64,000 nt of DNA from Tetraselmis striata. Taxonomy: Eukaryota; Chlorophyta; Chlorodendrophyceae; Chlorodendrales; Chlorodendraceae. This document shows positions 12,364 to 25,484 of this stretch, in pieces. Positions within the stretch are counted from its first letter, which is position 1, and every line of letters begins with the position of its first letter. Position numbers and translations under genes: made by a program. The stretch covers positions 124,001 through 188,000 of the forward strand of contig VCJN01000600.1 in the NCBI GenBank assembly GCA_006384855.1. The letters are read 5' to 3'. Below the pieces are notes generated by a model. That model saw nothing but the letters and a program-made list of their open reading frames with translations. It did not search any database and had not been told where the DNA came from.

Positions 12364-15300
12364 ATGGCGGCAGCGCCGGTGCTCCGCGCACTTGGCTTGC
12401 TGGCACTACTGGGGAGCTTCGGGGCGGCGCACGGGCAGCCGGCAGGGGACTACTATGCCAAGATGGGCTCCGCCCTGCGAACCCGCGCCCGGGCGGCGGG
12501 CAGCTCCGAGGGGGAGGGGACGGCGGCGCTGCTGCGCGCGATGGAGAACAAGGAGTGCGTCGGGGAGCTGTTGCAGCCGGCGAGCCCCTACGCCCGCGGG
12601 AAGACCACGCGGATGGTGCCCAGGGTGAGTGTGAATCTGTGCTCACATGCGCGAAAGTGATGGTGGGTGCTTGCACCTGTCACACGGCCGCTAGACAGTG
12701 CGTACGCAGTCGCATTGTCCACACAGTCTCTTCGCCCCCTCCCCTCAGACACAAGGAAAACAATTTCTTTAACCCGTGTACCCAGGGAATTAACACGAAA
12801 TCTGGTATTGAATTATCCTTAGTACAGAATAACTGCACAACTGTATGCACAGCTTTATGGACAACTGCATCACACCCCGCCGCTCCTGCATTTGACGCCG
12901 CCTTGTGTTCCCCACAGGCGTACGAGCTGCTGTCTCGAAATTACACGATGTATCGCAACCCCCGCATCCCGCGTGCCTTCAAGGCGCCATGCTTCAAGAC
13001 GTGCGCGCTGGTCGGCTCGTCGGGGGTGCTCAGGTGCGGAGGCCCAGGGGCGTGCGCGCGGCCTGGGGGCCGGGGGGGGGGGGGGGGGGGGGGGGGGGCG
13101 GGGGGGCGGCTGGAGGTGCTGTAGCTGAGGTGGAGCCAGGCAGCTCGGAACGCCTGCACGCACAGCATCATGAAGAACAATGCATATGACATCGAACATT
13201 GCTACACGACTGCCAATATAAGCACTAGATAAAAGGTGCAGCCAGGCTTTGATCCGCGGCACGGCCGGTCGTAACGTGAGCTGATCCTGCTGGCGCAGAG
13301 GCGCACGTTGGGGGGACGTCATTGACAAGCACGAGGCCGTGATTCGACTCAACAATGCGCCGACGTACGGCTACGAGCGGGACGTGGGCAAGCGCACCAC
13401 GGTGAGGGGGGGAGGGAGGAAGGGGGGGGGGGTCCCGCCCTGCCTGGGCGCATGCGCAAGATGTGTTGGTGCGGTGGTGATGTGTATGTCGGCCGCCGCC
13501 GCTGAGCCGCCCGTGTGGTGCGCGCGCAGATGCGAATCATGCACGACGTGCACCTGCGGGAGAAGAACATCCCGGAGTACCTGCGCATGGACCGCGGCGG
13601 CCTGATCATGATGTGGCCGCCGCAGAACAAGCCCAGAAACATGGCCGGCCCGCCGCCCAACTTTGGCGGTAAAGCAGGTGACGGAGCCATCTCTCACCCC
13701 CATTGGGCCGCTCGAACCGCCACTGGGTCTAGGCACTCGCGCGTCACATGCGCACTGCGGTGTCTGCCCTGCGCTTCCAGTGGCACTTGACCGGGGCTCG
13801 CAGGTCGCTAAAATTATGAACCTTCTTGCATCATTGACCCGTGATAGTCCGTGATAGATACTTCGTGTGTTTCATTCAACCCCCAGGGGGCGACGGTGGA
13901 GGTTTCCTTCTTCGCAGGGAAGTCAGCGCGTAGGTGGCAAAAAAATCAGCCGGCGGTGCCTGGCCGTGTTTTGCCACCATTGTAGCGTTTTTTTCTATTT
14001 CTATCATTTTCTGCTACTATTCTACTCTCATGTTCTCTTATTGCTGACGAAGTTCCATCGCAATAGATTGTTTGGATGCGATAGTATGGATTACCAACTC
14101 CTTCATGTCTGCAGTATTGCGGCAAAAATCATTATATAATGTACAAACGAATGCCAGGAGTAATCACATACCCGTGATCGCGTTCCGGGCGTAATAGAAT
14201 TAACGTAATCTTATCGTTGTGCATCGGTCCGCATTCCTGTATCGTTATCAGGCACAATAATAGCAATGACCGCATACTTCCCCAAAAAACGATTCCCAAT
14301 GAAAGTACAAACTCTAAAAACAACTTTGCGCTATCCCAAACCGATTCGCAATACAACTAAGATGTATGTCAGTTTCCTTTCCAAAAACTCCAACCTATCG
14401 CATCAACGCATTGTCTATTTCGATTTGTATTCTATTTCTAATTGCCGAACTTCCAGTCTTACAGACTGATTAGTTATAAGGTACTCATCCAAAGCATGAT
14501 ATCGTGGGGTGACATTGTTCGTAGCACTGACTTGGGTTGGGGGCAAATATGCCTTGCACGAAACAGTAGGAACACAGGAGACTCTGTGCCACAGTCCACT
14601 AGTGCGCGAATTCTTCGTCTGTGCAGCCAAGATGTTGGCAGTCTTGGGCACCATCCGTATCATGCGCATGCCAGACGGCCAGCCGCCTCCTATATTTGGC
14701 ATTTATATGGTTTATCCTTATTTGCTAGCGGGTCGAAAACCATAATAATATACAACGAACCCGAACCGTGGGCGTGGCGAGCGTAATTTCGGTGGGACAC
14801 CCGCTCACACGCCACGCCATGCTGGCGGCTGACGCACCTGCTCTTGCCCGTGTGCGCACCCGCCCCCTGTAGACAAGTTTGCAACCGTGAAGCAGCTGGA
14901 GCAGGCGCGGGCGGCGCTGCTGGTGACGCGCATGTCGCTGCGCGCCTTCAAGGACTCCCACCTGATGGCGTGGCGCCACGTGGGCCCCTTCCCGCCCTAC
15001 GTGCCCTCCACCGGCTGGATGTCCTTCTACACCGCGCTGCACGTGTGCCGCTCGCTCGACGTCTACGGGATCGGCTGGTCGCTCGCGGGCGAGAGCTTCA
15101 AGCGCGCGCGGCACCGCTCCGTCGGCAAGGCGTACTACTTTTACAAGCACACCAAGGGGGACGTCACCGAGAACAACTACTACTTCAAGTACGTGCCACT
15201 GTTGATTGATGGTTGTTCGACTGATTTGGCGTCACTCGCCCACGTGCATTCCTGCAGCATCGCCGTCTCAATTCTGTCTGGCCGTCTCGGCAGCGTCGGC

Positions 15301-15901
15301 ATGCCCTCATCTCGGCACTAGGGAGAGGGTGCCGGTACACTATACCACAATAATAACCCGGTTATTCTTGCATCAGAATGACGGAATTAGTCCTGCGGAA
15401 CGCTTCGATAATTTGCTGATTAGTATAACAGAGCGTCTCTTTAACGGAACGGATGGAATACAACGGAGCGTCTCCTACCCGGGGCTTTCCGTAATAACTA
15501 CGTCGCTGCCCAAACGACCATCGTAGAGTGGTGGGGTTTCACTGTTGCCAGTCCTGTCCGGGGGTGAAAAAGAATCAAGTTCGGCGCGTCGATACACACC
15601 ATCGCTGTTTTGGATGCTGATGCGAAAACAGGTTGGAAGAACCTGTCGTTACAGTTTAGGGTTTACGGGGGAACTATCAGATTGCACCGCGCACACAGCA
15701 CCGAATAGTATGTTATTCGGTGGCGCAAACCATCATGTCACTATCTGTGCGCCCCGCGAGCCGCATTAATTTAAGATATTGCTGCGGTCTGTGGCGCCCC
15801 GCAGCCGCGAGATCAACGACCAGCGCTCCTTCCACGGCTTTGACAAGGAGAAGGAGGGCATGCTCGAGGTGTCCAAGATCTACAATATCAAGTTTCACTA
15901 G
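12364..15901 (+). CDS. GT29 sialyltransferase-like protein (six exons)
   Basis: Exons 12364-12624, 12918-13033, 13299-13401, 13530-13677, 14873-15188 and 15805-15901 join in phase into a 346-residue protein. The N-terminus [20 protein letters not shown] is a signal peptide or membrane anchor, as in Golgi type II enzymes. The large sialylmotif spans exons 2 and 3: [11 protein letters not shown], then [20 protein letters not shown] and ERDVGKRTT. The small motif is in exon 5 ([20 protein letters not shown] followed by YGIGW). The VS-type end, H-x4-E, is [13 protein letters not shown] in exon 6. Cysteines that pair the L and S motifs in the family are present. It probably transfers a nonulosonate or similar sugar in the Golgi; the donor in green algae is not settled, so the substrate is left open. 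The donor of exon 4 could also be at 13669 (same phase). The reading frame is intact. Confidence 0.85.
13678..14872 (+). other. Long AT-richer intron of the GT29 gene
   Basis: At 1195 bases this is much longer than most introns here. Its middle part (about 13980-14760) is markedly richer in A and T than the surroundings, which suggests an old insertion. No terminal repeats or coding remnants were recognised. Confidence 0.5.
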
Positions 15902-16262
15902 CTGGCTAGCGCGCCGCTGGCTGGCCCGCAGGCGGCCCAATGCGAGCGCTGGCGGGCAGGCGGGCGGGCGCGCTACGGGGGAGAGGAGAGGGGGGTGGGG
16001 GTTCTGTCTGTCTGGGTGGCTTGGACTACCCTTACTGGGTATGCAGGCGCAATAAAAAGAATCATTTTCTCCGCAACAGGGGCCGGCGGAGCCTGAAACT
16101 GGAATTAAGTTGGGCCTTATTTCAAACCTAACCAAAAAGTCGCCGCCGTTTGTCGATAATCTGTGTCTTCAAGGTGTGTCATCTGCCGCGGCGGGCTCTG
16201 GTGCCATCCGCCGAGTGAAGCGACTCGGACGGATTGGGGGTCGACTTGGTGGGGGCTAAGGT

Positions 16263-19200
16263 TCATAGGGTCGGCCGGGGGTGGATGGCGCCGCCCAGCG
16301 GCGTGGCGCCAAGGCCGGCGGACGGCGACGGCGCGGGCGTCTCGTTTAGCGCCTCCCGCAGCTTGTTGAGCCCCTCGACCGACAGGTTGCGCGCAAAGAG
16401 CGACGGCCGGCGCTGCGGCGGCGCCGCCTCGCCGAAGCACACCACCTGCACGCTCACGTTGTCGGCGGTGTTGCGTTGCAGCGCCGAAGCCACCAGGTGC
16501 TCCGCGCAGGCCTGCGGGTCGTTGGTCTCCTGTGGGCCATCACACCAGGGCAGAGAGCGGGGGTCGTATCAGCATGCTTTGCCAATGTTGAACACACTCG
16601 TCTCAACAGTCATGCGAGTTGTCCTTCGCGTCGGAAATTCCGTGTGGTATGTTTTGATGTCAGCTGTTTAACATACCACCTTCTTCAAAAAGTGGTGTGT
16701 TTGTGTATTGTTGGGGGGGGGGGGGGGGGGGTTAAGGCGAAAAATGGTGTAAAAGGTGTATAAACAAAGGGGTGTAATAACTACATCTCAACGGCAGGAA
16801 AGGGGGGGTGGGGTGGGGGGGGGAGGGTCCATCCCGCTTCGCTGCACCTGCAGCTTCATGCGCGCCTCCTCAATGCACCGCTGACTCGTGTACACGTCCC
16901 AGAGGCCGTCAGTCGCGAGCACCATGAACTCATCGTCCGGCGTGATGCGGTGCGTCGACACCTCCGGCACGGCGATGAGCGGCCCCTCGGTCAGCAGCCT
17001 CCCGGAGCCGGTGAGCCCCGTCTTGCGCTGCGGGCACCCGCACACACGGCGTGTCAAGAGGCCGCCGCCAGCACCGAAATCTCCCCCCCCCCTCTCTCCC
17101 CATGTAAGCTTCATCCAGTCTTTCCCTCAGCCCGGCCGTTGATAGGGAAACAAAAATATTTTGATTGACGGATCACCGGTAGATAGGTCGCCAGGGCACC
17201 GGGTGGGCGGAGGGCCCAAGTTATTGTTTTTTCTATTTCGAATTCGGGTTTAGCATTTTGGCTCACAAGCCGCCTCTGAAAATCCACCCTAACACCCGGG
17301 CCCTTGACATTGGACGCCCACTCCGTGATGAATACAAAAAATGCCAAGATTGTTTGGTATCGCAAGTTAAAGATGCAAGTGTGTTTCTTGTTTTAGGGTT
17401 TCCTAGGGCTGACCGCCCGGCCCGCGTGTGGCATGGGGTATGGGGGTGGGGTGCAGGGCTGTGCACAAGTAACCTAAAGCTACGTTGTTCGACTTGATCA
17501 AGTCACTAGTTCATTAAGTTAAGCTACCCCCCGGAATTCAAGGAACTTTCGGACAAACACAAGTCACTGAAAAGTCATGCATAACACAGCTATATATAGG
17601 AGCAGGGACGAACGAATCCCCTAGAGAATGTGTCCGCCCATCATCCATAACAGCAAACTCGTCAGCAGAACGGGCGGCTGCCATACCGACTGCCCGTGCC
17701 TACTGGTCATCCATACCGAGTCGAGAGCAATTGTCAGTTTGTCATGTTCAGCGGGCGGGCCGCTGGCTCCCGGCGCTGGTGCGTCGGGGCTAACCGCGGC
17801 GCAGTGTATCACTGACCGGTTGGGAAATGAGGGCTGGTTGGATAATATAGGCTGCTATGGCTTGCGGCTTGTGCAGCAATGCGCAGCACTGCATGCGCAA
17901 CAAGCGCAGCAACGCTGCATATGCGGACATCGCCATCGGAGACTGAACGGCATACCACACCGGGTCCCGTACTGTACCGGCGAGTACTCTCGCCTCGGCC
18001 CTCGAGACTCGGCGCGGCGTTTTACTTAGGCTGGTACTCTGCTTACGTGGCACGGCACTGCGACTGCTGATGCCAGAAGTACTGCTCTGAGGCGACGGAA
18101 GCTGCGCAAGTTTATGTAACCTGGTTGACATAAGTGGTGCTAAGCGACCAGGTGAGCCATCAACCTGAACGTTACTATGGTTCCGTTGTGAATAGGAACT
18201 GAAGTTGAGCTATGTTGGGTCCAACTGGGCTTACGCACAGCCGTGGCGGTGGGCTGCGGGGCTACCTTCAGGAGGGTGTTTTCGTCGCACATGACGTGCC
18301 AGTTGCCGATGGCGCGCGCCACGCCCAGCACGCCGTTGAGGTAGCCCTCGCAGCACACGTGGCCGCCGGCCTCCGCGATGCGCTCCGCCTCGCCGATGTC
18401 GGTCGGCTTCTGGTCGACCGTGATGGGGTGCGCCTTGCCGCGGCGGCACACCACCGCGCGGCAGTCGCCCAGGTTGGCAAACGTGAGCATGCGGCCCCAT
18501 AGCACCGCCGCGAGGGCGGTGGTGCCGCTGTCCGCCAGGTCGCCCGCGGCCCACTGCTGCTCAAACACCTGGTCCGTCTTGGCGATCGCGCCCGTCTGCA
18601 CCCGCGCCCCACGCAAGTCAGCCATGTTCAGCAACCTTCCTACACAGCTCCGGCCCCGGACCTCAAGTGAGAGCCCCCCCCCCCCCGCCCCCCCCGCCCC
18701 CCCCCTCTGCACCCGCCTGCTCGTAAACTCGTCACTGAAAACATAAAGCCCCGAGGGGTTACCCCATCATTCCACGATCTCGCCGCTAACGCTGTTCCCG
18801 GCATGGGTACTGTGCAAACAACTAGATGCGGGCCGCTGGAGCTTGGTTTGGGTGGTTGTGGTTGCTCGAGATACGGAAGGGAGACCTGTGTCCTTTATTG
18901 GGTGAGAAGGGCGCGAAGGAAGGGGGGGGGGGCGCACCAGCACCCTCTCCAGTTGGTCAGGGAAGCTGGCGTCCGCCAGGATGTTCGCCAGCAGGTGGTC
19001 CGCCGTGAACTGCGCCGCGTCCGAGCCGCCGTGCCCGTCAAATACCTGCGTGCGGGGGATGGTGGATGGTGGATGGTTAGGCTGGCCACGTTTGCGCTGC
19101 ACGGGGGCTGGGCGCTTTTTTGTTTTTTTTTTTTGTTTTTTTTTTTTGGTGGGGGGGGGGGGGGGGGAGTAGGCCGGAATGCTGGACGTCCTTTGCGAGC

Positions 19201-20055
19201 GTCAATGTGATCGGGGACTGCGCCACTCAGCCGGTGGGGGCTCACCGCGAAGTAGGCGCGCGTCTGCGGGAACTCCGCCGCGTCATAGTTAGGCATCTGC
19301 GGCGCGAGGTCCAGCACCGCCACCTGGCGGTCCTCCATGTACGACCTACAGCCGGGGCTGGAGGCCATGCCGCCCCGTACGCATTTGAGCGTCCATGTGC
19401 CCACCTCCGCTGGCTCCGTAAGCGACACAATGCTGCCCGCGCGGCTCACGAAGGGGCTGGAGGCGGAGCTGGAGACCTCGCTTGCCTGGGCGCAGGAGGA
19501 GTACAAGTGTGTTACTCAAAATGGAAAAAAAAATCTCGTCCGGGGCAGACCGGGCGGCCGAGCGCCCGACACAGTGTTCGCCCAAACCGCGGAGACCCGC
19601 GTGGGTTTGCCCGACACATCAGGGGGCGCAAGGACGAGGGCTTGACGGGCGTGCGTGCGCGAAGGGGGGGGGGGGGGGGGGGGGGGGGGGGGGCTCACCG
19701 TCCCGGGCGTATCGGAAGTGAAGCGCAGGCGGGAAAGGCTGGACGGCTGGGGCGCCGACGCGTCCAAGCTAGAGCGTGCGGGACGCGCCGCCCCGGGCTC
19801 GCTGCTCGTGCCGCCGCCATTTTCCTCGCCACGAGACGCGTAGTGGGCGGCGGCAGAGGCCGGCTGGCCCGCAGGCCGGGGCAGGGGCGGAAGCTCCACG
19901 CTCTGGGCGCGCTGAATGCCGGTCGCGGAGGGCGCCCGCTCGTCGAAGGGGGTAGTTGGTGCGCGCGGCGCGCTCATGAGGGCCGCATCCGGCTCGCGCA
20001 GCACGGCGCCGCCCGCGCTGCTCTCGCGCACAGGCAGCGGTGCCGCCGCGAACAT
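16263..20055 (-). CDS. PP2C-type Ser/Thr protein phosphatase (six exons)
   Basis: Exons 20055-19699, 19485-19246, 19045-18938, 18595-18266, 17027-16848 and 16529-16263, all phase 0, give a 493-residue protein. Residues 1-150 are a serine/alanine/proline-rich extension. The catalytic core follows with the PP2C metal and phosphate motifs in order: RSYMEDR, VFDGHGGSDAA, SGTTALAAVLWGRMLTFANL then GDCRAV, an HxxxD-type block replaced by VDQKPTDIGEAERIAEAGGH, GVLGVARAIGN, DEFMVLATDGLWDV, and NTADNVSVQVV. The aspartates that bind Mg/Mn are kept. Such enzymes dephosphorylate Ser/Thr in stress and growth signalling; the target cannot be told. The C-terminal 60 residues extend beyond the domain. The intron between exons 4 and 5 is 1238 bases and contains AT-rich sequence of unknown origin. 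Introns 1 and 3 have long C runs just behind the donor. Confidence 0.9.
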
Positions 20056-22570
20056 TGACTTATGACTATGCTGGCTTTTGGAATAACTTGTTCTCTGAAT
20101 TTGCTATTGCTGTGTCGAGTCCTCGACCTCGTGCGGGTGGGCGGTGCTGTTCAGCGGCTGGCCGGGGATTGGTTTTGTGTATTGACGTTGTTCTGCTGCT
20201 TGCTTGCCGCCGAGCTGCCCGAATACTACAGGTGCCAGTAGTACGTCGCTCGTCGCGCGCGCGGGGCCTTTCGCGTGAAGGGCCCCCCGTGCTGCCTTTC
20301 TTCACACTTCAGGTGCTGGTAGCGTACCGCCCGTACGTGAGGGGCCACTAAGGATCCTGCTGTATAACCTGCTGTATGTTCGGGCTGCCCGCATTCGTCG
20401 TCGTCCGTTTTGAACGACGCGCCATCCACTACGTGGAGCTGCGCGCGGCCACGACATGCAGTTGCAACATATCAAGAAGGGGAAGGATTATTTGTATTGT
20501 CGTCGCTATTCGTGACTATTCGACTACTGTACCGATATACTGCTGACGGCGCTGGTCAACCGTGTTTCACTGTTTCGTAGCATGGCGGCTCCTCGTAGAA
20601 CGGGATAGTCGCTCCTCCTCGTAGTAGTCGCTACTGTACTCGTATTGCTGCACGCCGCGCTCGAACAACATTGTACCAGTACTTGCGACTAGTCATCACT
20701 ACCGACTAGTAGTGATACGCGGACGGTACTCGTACTCTGTTCTGACCAGCATTTGAACCAATCCTTTTAAATTTGAACTAGGCGGCGGTTTGAAAACTTT
20801 ATTGAACTGCCGTATTATTATTGACTGAGCTGGAACGCCCCCGACGGACTGCAGTTGAGCTTCGCTAGGCATGTGCGCAGCGTGCGCAGCAGCAGCGCTC
20901 ACTCCCGATCGGTCGTAGTCGTTCGAGCATCAGGAGATAATCGCTCGAGTCGCTGCTACAGCACGCCATCGAAACACACGTGAATTACAAACCGCTTACA
21001 GTAACAGTTCCCCGCTGGTACGGCACCGCGGTGCTCGTACGAGCCTACCATATGTCGTGCTCAGGTGATGCAGTCGCATCACTTGCGAAAAAAGCAGACG
21101 ACGATACGCGGTACCAGAACGGGTACCGTCGCTACCTGGTACATTGCAAATGGCAGTATCCGCTGATCTGCACATTACACCCTGATGGATGTTGGGGACC
21201 CATCCAGTCAGGCTTGCGGCTTATTTGCCTAAACTACGCGTGAGGCTGGCGGACGATATGACCAAAATGCTTGTTAAAGTTAAACAAGGGTGGGTGGCAT
21301 CATCACGTGCAGCAACGACCTATCAATCATTTATCATGGCACGTACCTCGCACAACAGGTGCGGGCATATGTTGTATGCTGCTGATATGTGTTAGTGATG
21401 AGGGACATGGGTACTCGAACCGCCACCGCGATCATGACTTCGGGCTGGACCTTGAACCTGTCTTGTGTTGACATGCCACAAAGTATGCCATATAACCACT
21501 TGCCAGTGAGTACGCTGAGAAGTACCGATGCGGTACATTATTTGTTATGACGATGTAATCCAAGATGCCCAACACATGTACCCATGTACATTATGCGCTA
21601 TGTCATGCCCTTTATATTTGTTGCAGATGCAGCTGGTCAGGATTTTGTTAATATGCGCAACTTCAAAGTTCATTGAAGCGCACAACTCGGTATAGTGTAT
21701 CACGGCAGCGCCAACCAGGCAGAACGACTACAGGACTCGATGCCGGACACCGTGACAGCATGACTGTATGCCAGCCATTAGCAGCTGTCTGAGCTCTGAG
21801 AGCTCAAAACTAGTATGCAGTATGGTGTCAAGCACACACGTGCGTCCCGGGCATCGGCAATGAAGGCGGTTTATCGGTTCTCGCGCTCACACTTAATGGC
21901 GAGGTGAGGGCAAGACGTGCAGTGCGTGGGACTTTGCATGGCATGTGGGGAGCATCAAAAGGCCGGACCCACAAAATCTTATAGATATGCCGAAGCACAC
22001 AGGCGCTCTGGTCGTTAGAGCGGTGGGCGAGATGTATAGGGCCTGAGGTAGAATAGAAAACAACGCGCCCTGTAAAAGTGTTTTGGGATCCTCAGAAAAT
22101 GCGACATGCAGAAACACTCAGGAGATGTTTCAGTGTATGTGATCATGCGACACTGACATGGCAATGGCGCAGTCCCTGAGTCGCTTCGTTACTGAAAGCA
22201 GTGTAGAAACAGTGGGAATTTGGGAATCATCCCCAGCCATTACTCCACGCCCTGCATAGTCTGGAACTCCTAGAGGTAGCCGACCGTCACATCCACATCT
22301 GCATACATTCATATACATATTTGCATCTGTATTTAAATATGTGTGCATCTTCTCGCTCATCCACATAACACAGCGACAGCACAGTCTTTCAATTTGTGTG
22401 CAGAATATGTCAAAATGATATATTGGCGAATTAATGGACGTCCTGGGCTGGAGACACCGAAGGCTACTGCTGGCATGTGCCTCTCGCGTGCATGGGGGAA
22501 TAGCCCTATGAAGCCTGTTGCCAGTGCTGTGGGCCGCACGCCATAACACCAGGCCGCTGTGAGCAGTGGG
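20056..22570. other. Intergenic region, 2.5 kb, no gene seen
   Basis: Mixed, moderately AT-rich sequence with only short ORFs. The side next to 20055 should hold the PP2C promoter and the side next to 22570 the 3' end of the deaminase gene. No transposon termini, tRNA or repeat arrays were recognised. Confidence 0.4.
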
Positions 22571-23242
22571 CTAGGCAGTGGGCGAGGTCCAGAAGCCATC
22601 ATGCGGCTTCATCGCCTCGTCCTCCAGCAGCGGGCCGACCACCGCCACAGGCCGCTGGCCCGCGTCCCAGACAGTTCGGCACGGCAGGTCAAGTGTGAGG
22701 TTGTCGGGGTGCGGGCCGATGTGGTCCTTCAAGGCGCGCTCGCTCAGGCCGTACACAACCCGCCCCATGCCGGCCCAGTACACCGAGCCTGCGCACATTA
22801 CGCATGGCTCCGCGCTGGTGTACATCGTGCAGCGTGATAGGAGCTCCGCGTTGTGCTTGAGCGATGCCGCTGTCATCAGGTTGCGCTCTGCGTGCCCAGT
22901 GCGGTCGCCCTTGGAAGCGAACGCAGCGAACGGCCGTCTCAGTGCTGGGAACCGGGGAACATCCCTCGCGATAACGCGAAGTAATCGAGGCTAGCTGTGC
23001 ACGTTAGATAGCGGTCTTGTGGGCGGCCACGATGACGGGAAGGTGGGGGGGGGGGGGGGGGGGGGGGGGGGCAATACCGAAGTGTTCACTGTGTTCATCG
23101 CTTCCAGCAGTACCTTGCCGTCCGGCCCCACCAGTATCGCGCCTAAGGGGTGATCTCCCCGGGTGCGCGCCTCCTGCGACAGCCGTATGGCCTCTCGCAG
23201 GAGGCGCAGGTCGTCGTCGGACGCGGCCTCGCGCTCCTCCAT
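22571..23242 (-). CDS. Zinc-dependent nucleoside/tRNA deaminase family protein (two exons)
   Basis: Exons 23242-23078 and 22909-22571 join in phase to 167 residues. The active site is complete: HAE in the GDRTGHAERNLM segment (zinc His and proton-shuttle Glu, at the start of exon 2) and PCxxC in SAEPCVMCAGSVYWAGMGRV. The 30 residues before HAE (HPLGAILVGPDGKVLLEAMN) match the family core. The C-terminal part ends EDEAMKPHDGFWTSPTA, the EA-x3-H-x2-FW type ending seen in guanine/cytidine-like deaminases rather than in classical TadA. It therefore deaminates a purine or pyrimidine base or nucleoside; which one is not decided by sequence. The intron starts GTATTG followed by about 27 C residues. 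It is intact and short, as expected for the family. Confidence 0.85.
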
Positions 23243-23938
23243 GTCGGCCGGCTCGCGAAGGGGGGCGGGGGGCGGGGGGCAGGGGGGGGGGGGGGGGGGG
23301 CGATCCCGACCTAGGTGTCTCTCGCAGCAGGGCAGCTGTTGTTGCCGCTCCGATATTGGCTCCGTTGATCCAACTATCGCACAGCCTGCTGTCCGGTAGT
23401 GGTCTTGTAGTGTCGGACGGTCGTCCTGCGCCCGGTGCGTACCGCCGTAACGGTACACATAGCTGCTACTTGTTGCGCGCCTGATTAGGGAGGGCGGAAC
23501 TCGAGGACGGAGCTCTGAGGAAGCGCCTCCTCCAGGTGGATTACGGGCGGCCGCTGCCCGGGCGAGGAACTCGCGGCCGCACCCATGGGTAAAATATGGT
23601 CGCGCGACATCAAGTCAATTTATATCGTCTGTGTATTGAGACTTTAGAATCTCCGATCACCGGGGATACTAGCGACTAACTGATGAGGATAATATTCACT
23701 TAAATACTCACTGTATATTTGCATCCGTCGTTTGTCGGCGCCAGCAGCGTTTCGACTGCGCTGCTACAGGGTACTGCTATTCGGCTTTTCGTAGCGACGA
23801 ATCATCGTCATCATATCCGCGCTCGTTACTGCTTATACCAGCACGGCCTACTGTACCCGGGGTAACCCTGCCAGGGGTAACCGCACCATCATCCAACGCC
23901 ACATCGATTGCTCTCCACTACACCCTGTCATTCCTGGG
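23243..23938. other. Intergenic stretch with G homopolymers
   Basis: Contains G-rich runs at 23262-23300 directly upstream of the deaminase start on the minus strand. No gene was seen. Confidence 0.4.
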
Positions 23939-25484
23939 CTCCTAGCCTCCCTCTCCACGGATTCGTATCTGGTCGTGGACAACCGGTCCGCCCCTCTGCG
24001 GTCGGAGGACGGCGTGCAATAGGGCGCACCTTTGGCCACGACTTCCTTTTGCGTCGCGATTCACCCCGAAGTGCAGCAGTGTGGTAGCACGTTGGAGGTC
24101 AATGACGGGGCGGCGCGCTTCAACGCCGACGATGGATTTTTGGTGGGCATTCCGGAGCACGTTTGGCCGGCTCTTCACGCCTTCCGCACGTCCATCAAGG
24201 CGTCCGTGGGGCTGGAGGTGCGCTTCGACAAGATGCAGGCGTACATCGCATACATGGAGGCCGCGCGGCGTGAGGCTCCGGCCGACATCGAATGGCCCGA
24301 GCTAAATGGCCATCACGGCATCGCGGTCCTCAACGTGCCGCTCGGATCGCCAGAGTATGTATGTGCAGGCGTACATGCGCGGCAAGGCGGAGGAGCTACG
24401 AGAGGAGGTGGACGCTAGCCTGAGCAAGCTCCTATCTACCAAGCCCAGCCGTCGGTACACCCACGCCCTGCATCACCACGCATGGGCCCTGCTCAAGCAT
24501 TGCATGCAACACAAAGCGGGGTATTGGCTCCGCAATTGTCTTCCGTCCGAGGTGGAGGCCTTTGCGGAGGCGGTGGATGCCACCGTCCTCGCGGCGGTCG
24601 AGCGGGTGCTAGGGGTTTCTTTTGACCCCTCCACGTACGGCACCGACACCAATCCGGTGGTCACCGATTTCTTGGCGGAGCTTTTGCACGACCCCGACCC
24701 CAAGGCAGCGGAGGTGGCTACCTTAAGCGAGGATGCAGTGGACAGGGCGCGCAGCATGCTTCACCTCCCCACTCGATTGAAGGGAGCCGGCATCCGCCGC
24801 ATGGCTACTGTTCGTGATGCCGCCTTTATCGCATGCATGAATGCCATCCTCCCAAGGTTCTTGACTAGTAAATCCGGCACCAACACCCTCACCCCTGGTT
24901 TCTTTGACCCACAGCTCGGTTCCGTACTTGGCCGAGGCAGCTTCAACGCAACTTCTTCCGCCTGCCGGTATGACCACTTCCTCAACGATGCAGCTCATGG
25001 GTCGGACAGCTACGCCGCGGAGATGCGCGAGGCGTGGGGCCGCCTCCAAGCGGCTACTGCTGGCCATCTCGGCGACGTAGATGCGCGCGTGATGGAGCGG
25101 GAAGTGGAGGCTGCGTCAGGCTCACAAAAGGAGCTGACGGCATTTCTAGACCAGGCCAACAACTCTCGGCTTCGAAATGAGGTGTGCGCTCTCCCTGTCA
25201 CATGTTGGGAACGGATCTTGTTCAACAAGCTCGACGAAGCGTCAGGCATGTGGACAGTGGCCATCCCCACCGCGCGGACGGTCATGACTCCGCATGAGCT
25301 GCGGGAGGTCGCTGCCGGATACTTCTTTCTGCCTAGCCCGTGCTTGGCCCTGGTGGTTGGGAGCTCTGGCAACTGCGCGCCCGCCCGCCCTGTCCGAGTA
25401 CAGGTAGCGACTAGTTCATCATCGCCTTCTGCTGCTAGCTCATGTAAATATAAGTTCATCATCGTCATCGGCAGTGCCATGTGA
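23939..25484 (+). mobile_element. Non-LTR retrotransposon fragment (RT palm and C-terminal part)
   Basis: The 5' truncated reverse transcriptase reads from about 23939: SYLVVDNRSAPL, then GVQ-stop-GAPLATTSFCVAIHP, which is the conserved GVQQGDPLGPLLF motif with the second Gln codon changed to TAG (24020-24022). The palm motif follows as RFNADDGFLVG (the usual Y before ADD is changed). A frameshift near 24360 moves the frame from the 24032-24418 ORF into the 24306-25484 ORF, which runs through the thumb-like LKGAGIRRMATVRDAAFIAC segment. The element is dead: a nonsense codon, a frameshift and 5' loss. It most resembles the LINE elements of green algae and shares their RT tail style with the fragment at 4074-5261. 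Confidence 0.75.
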
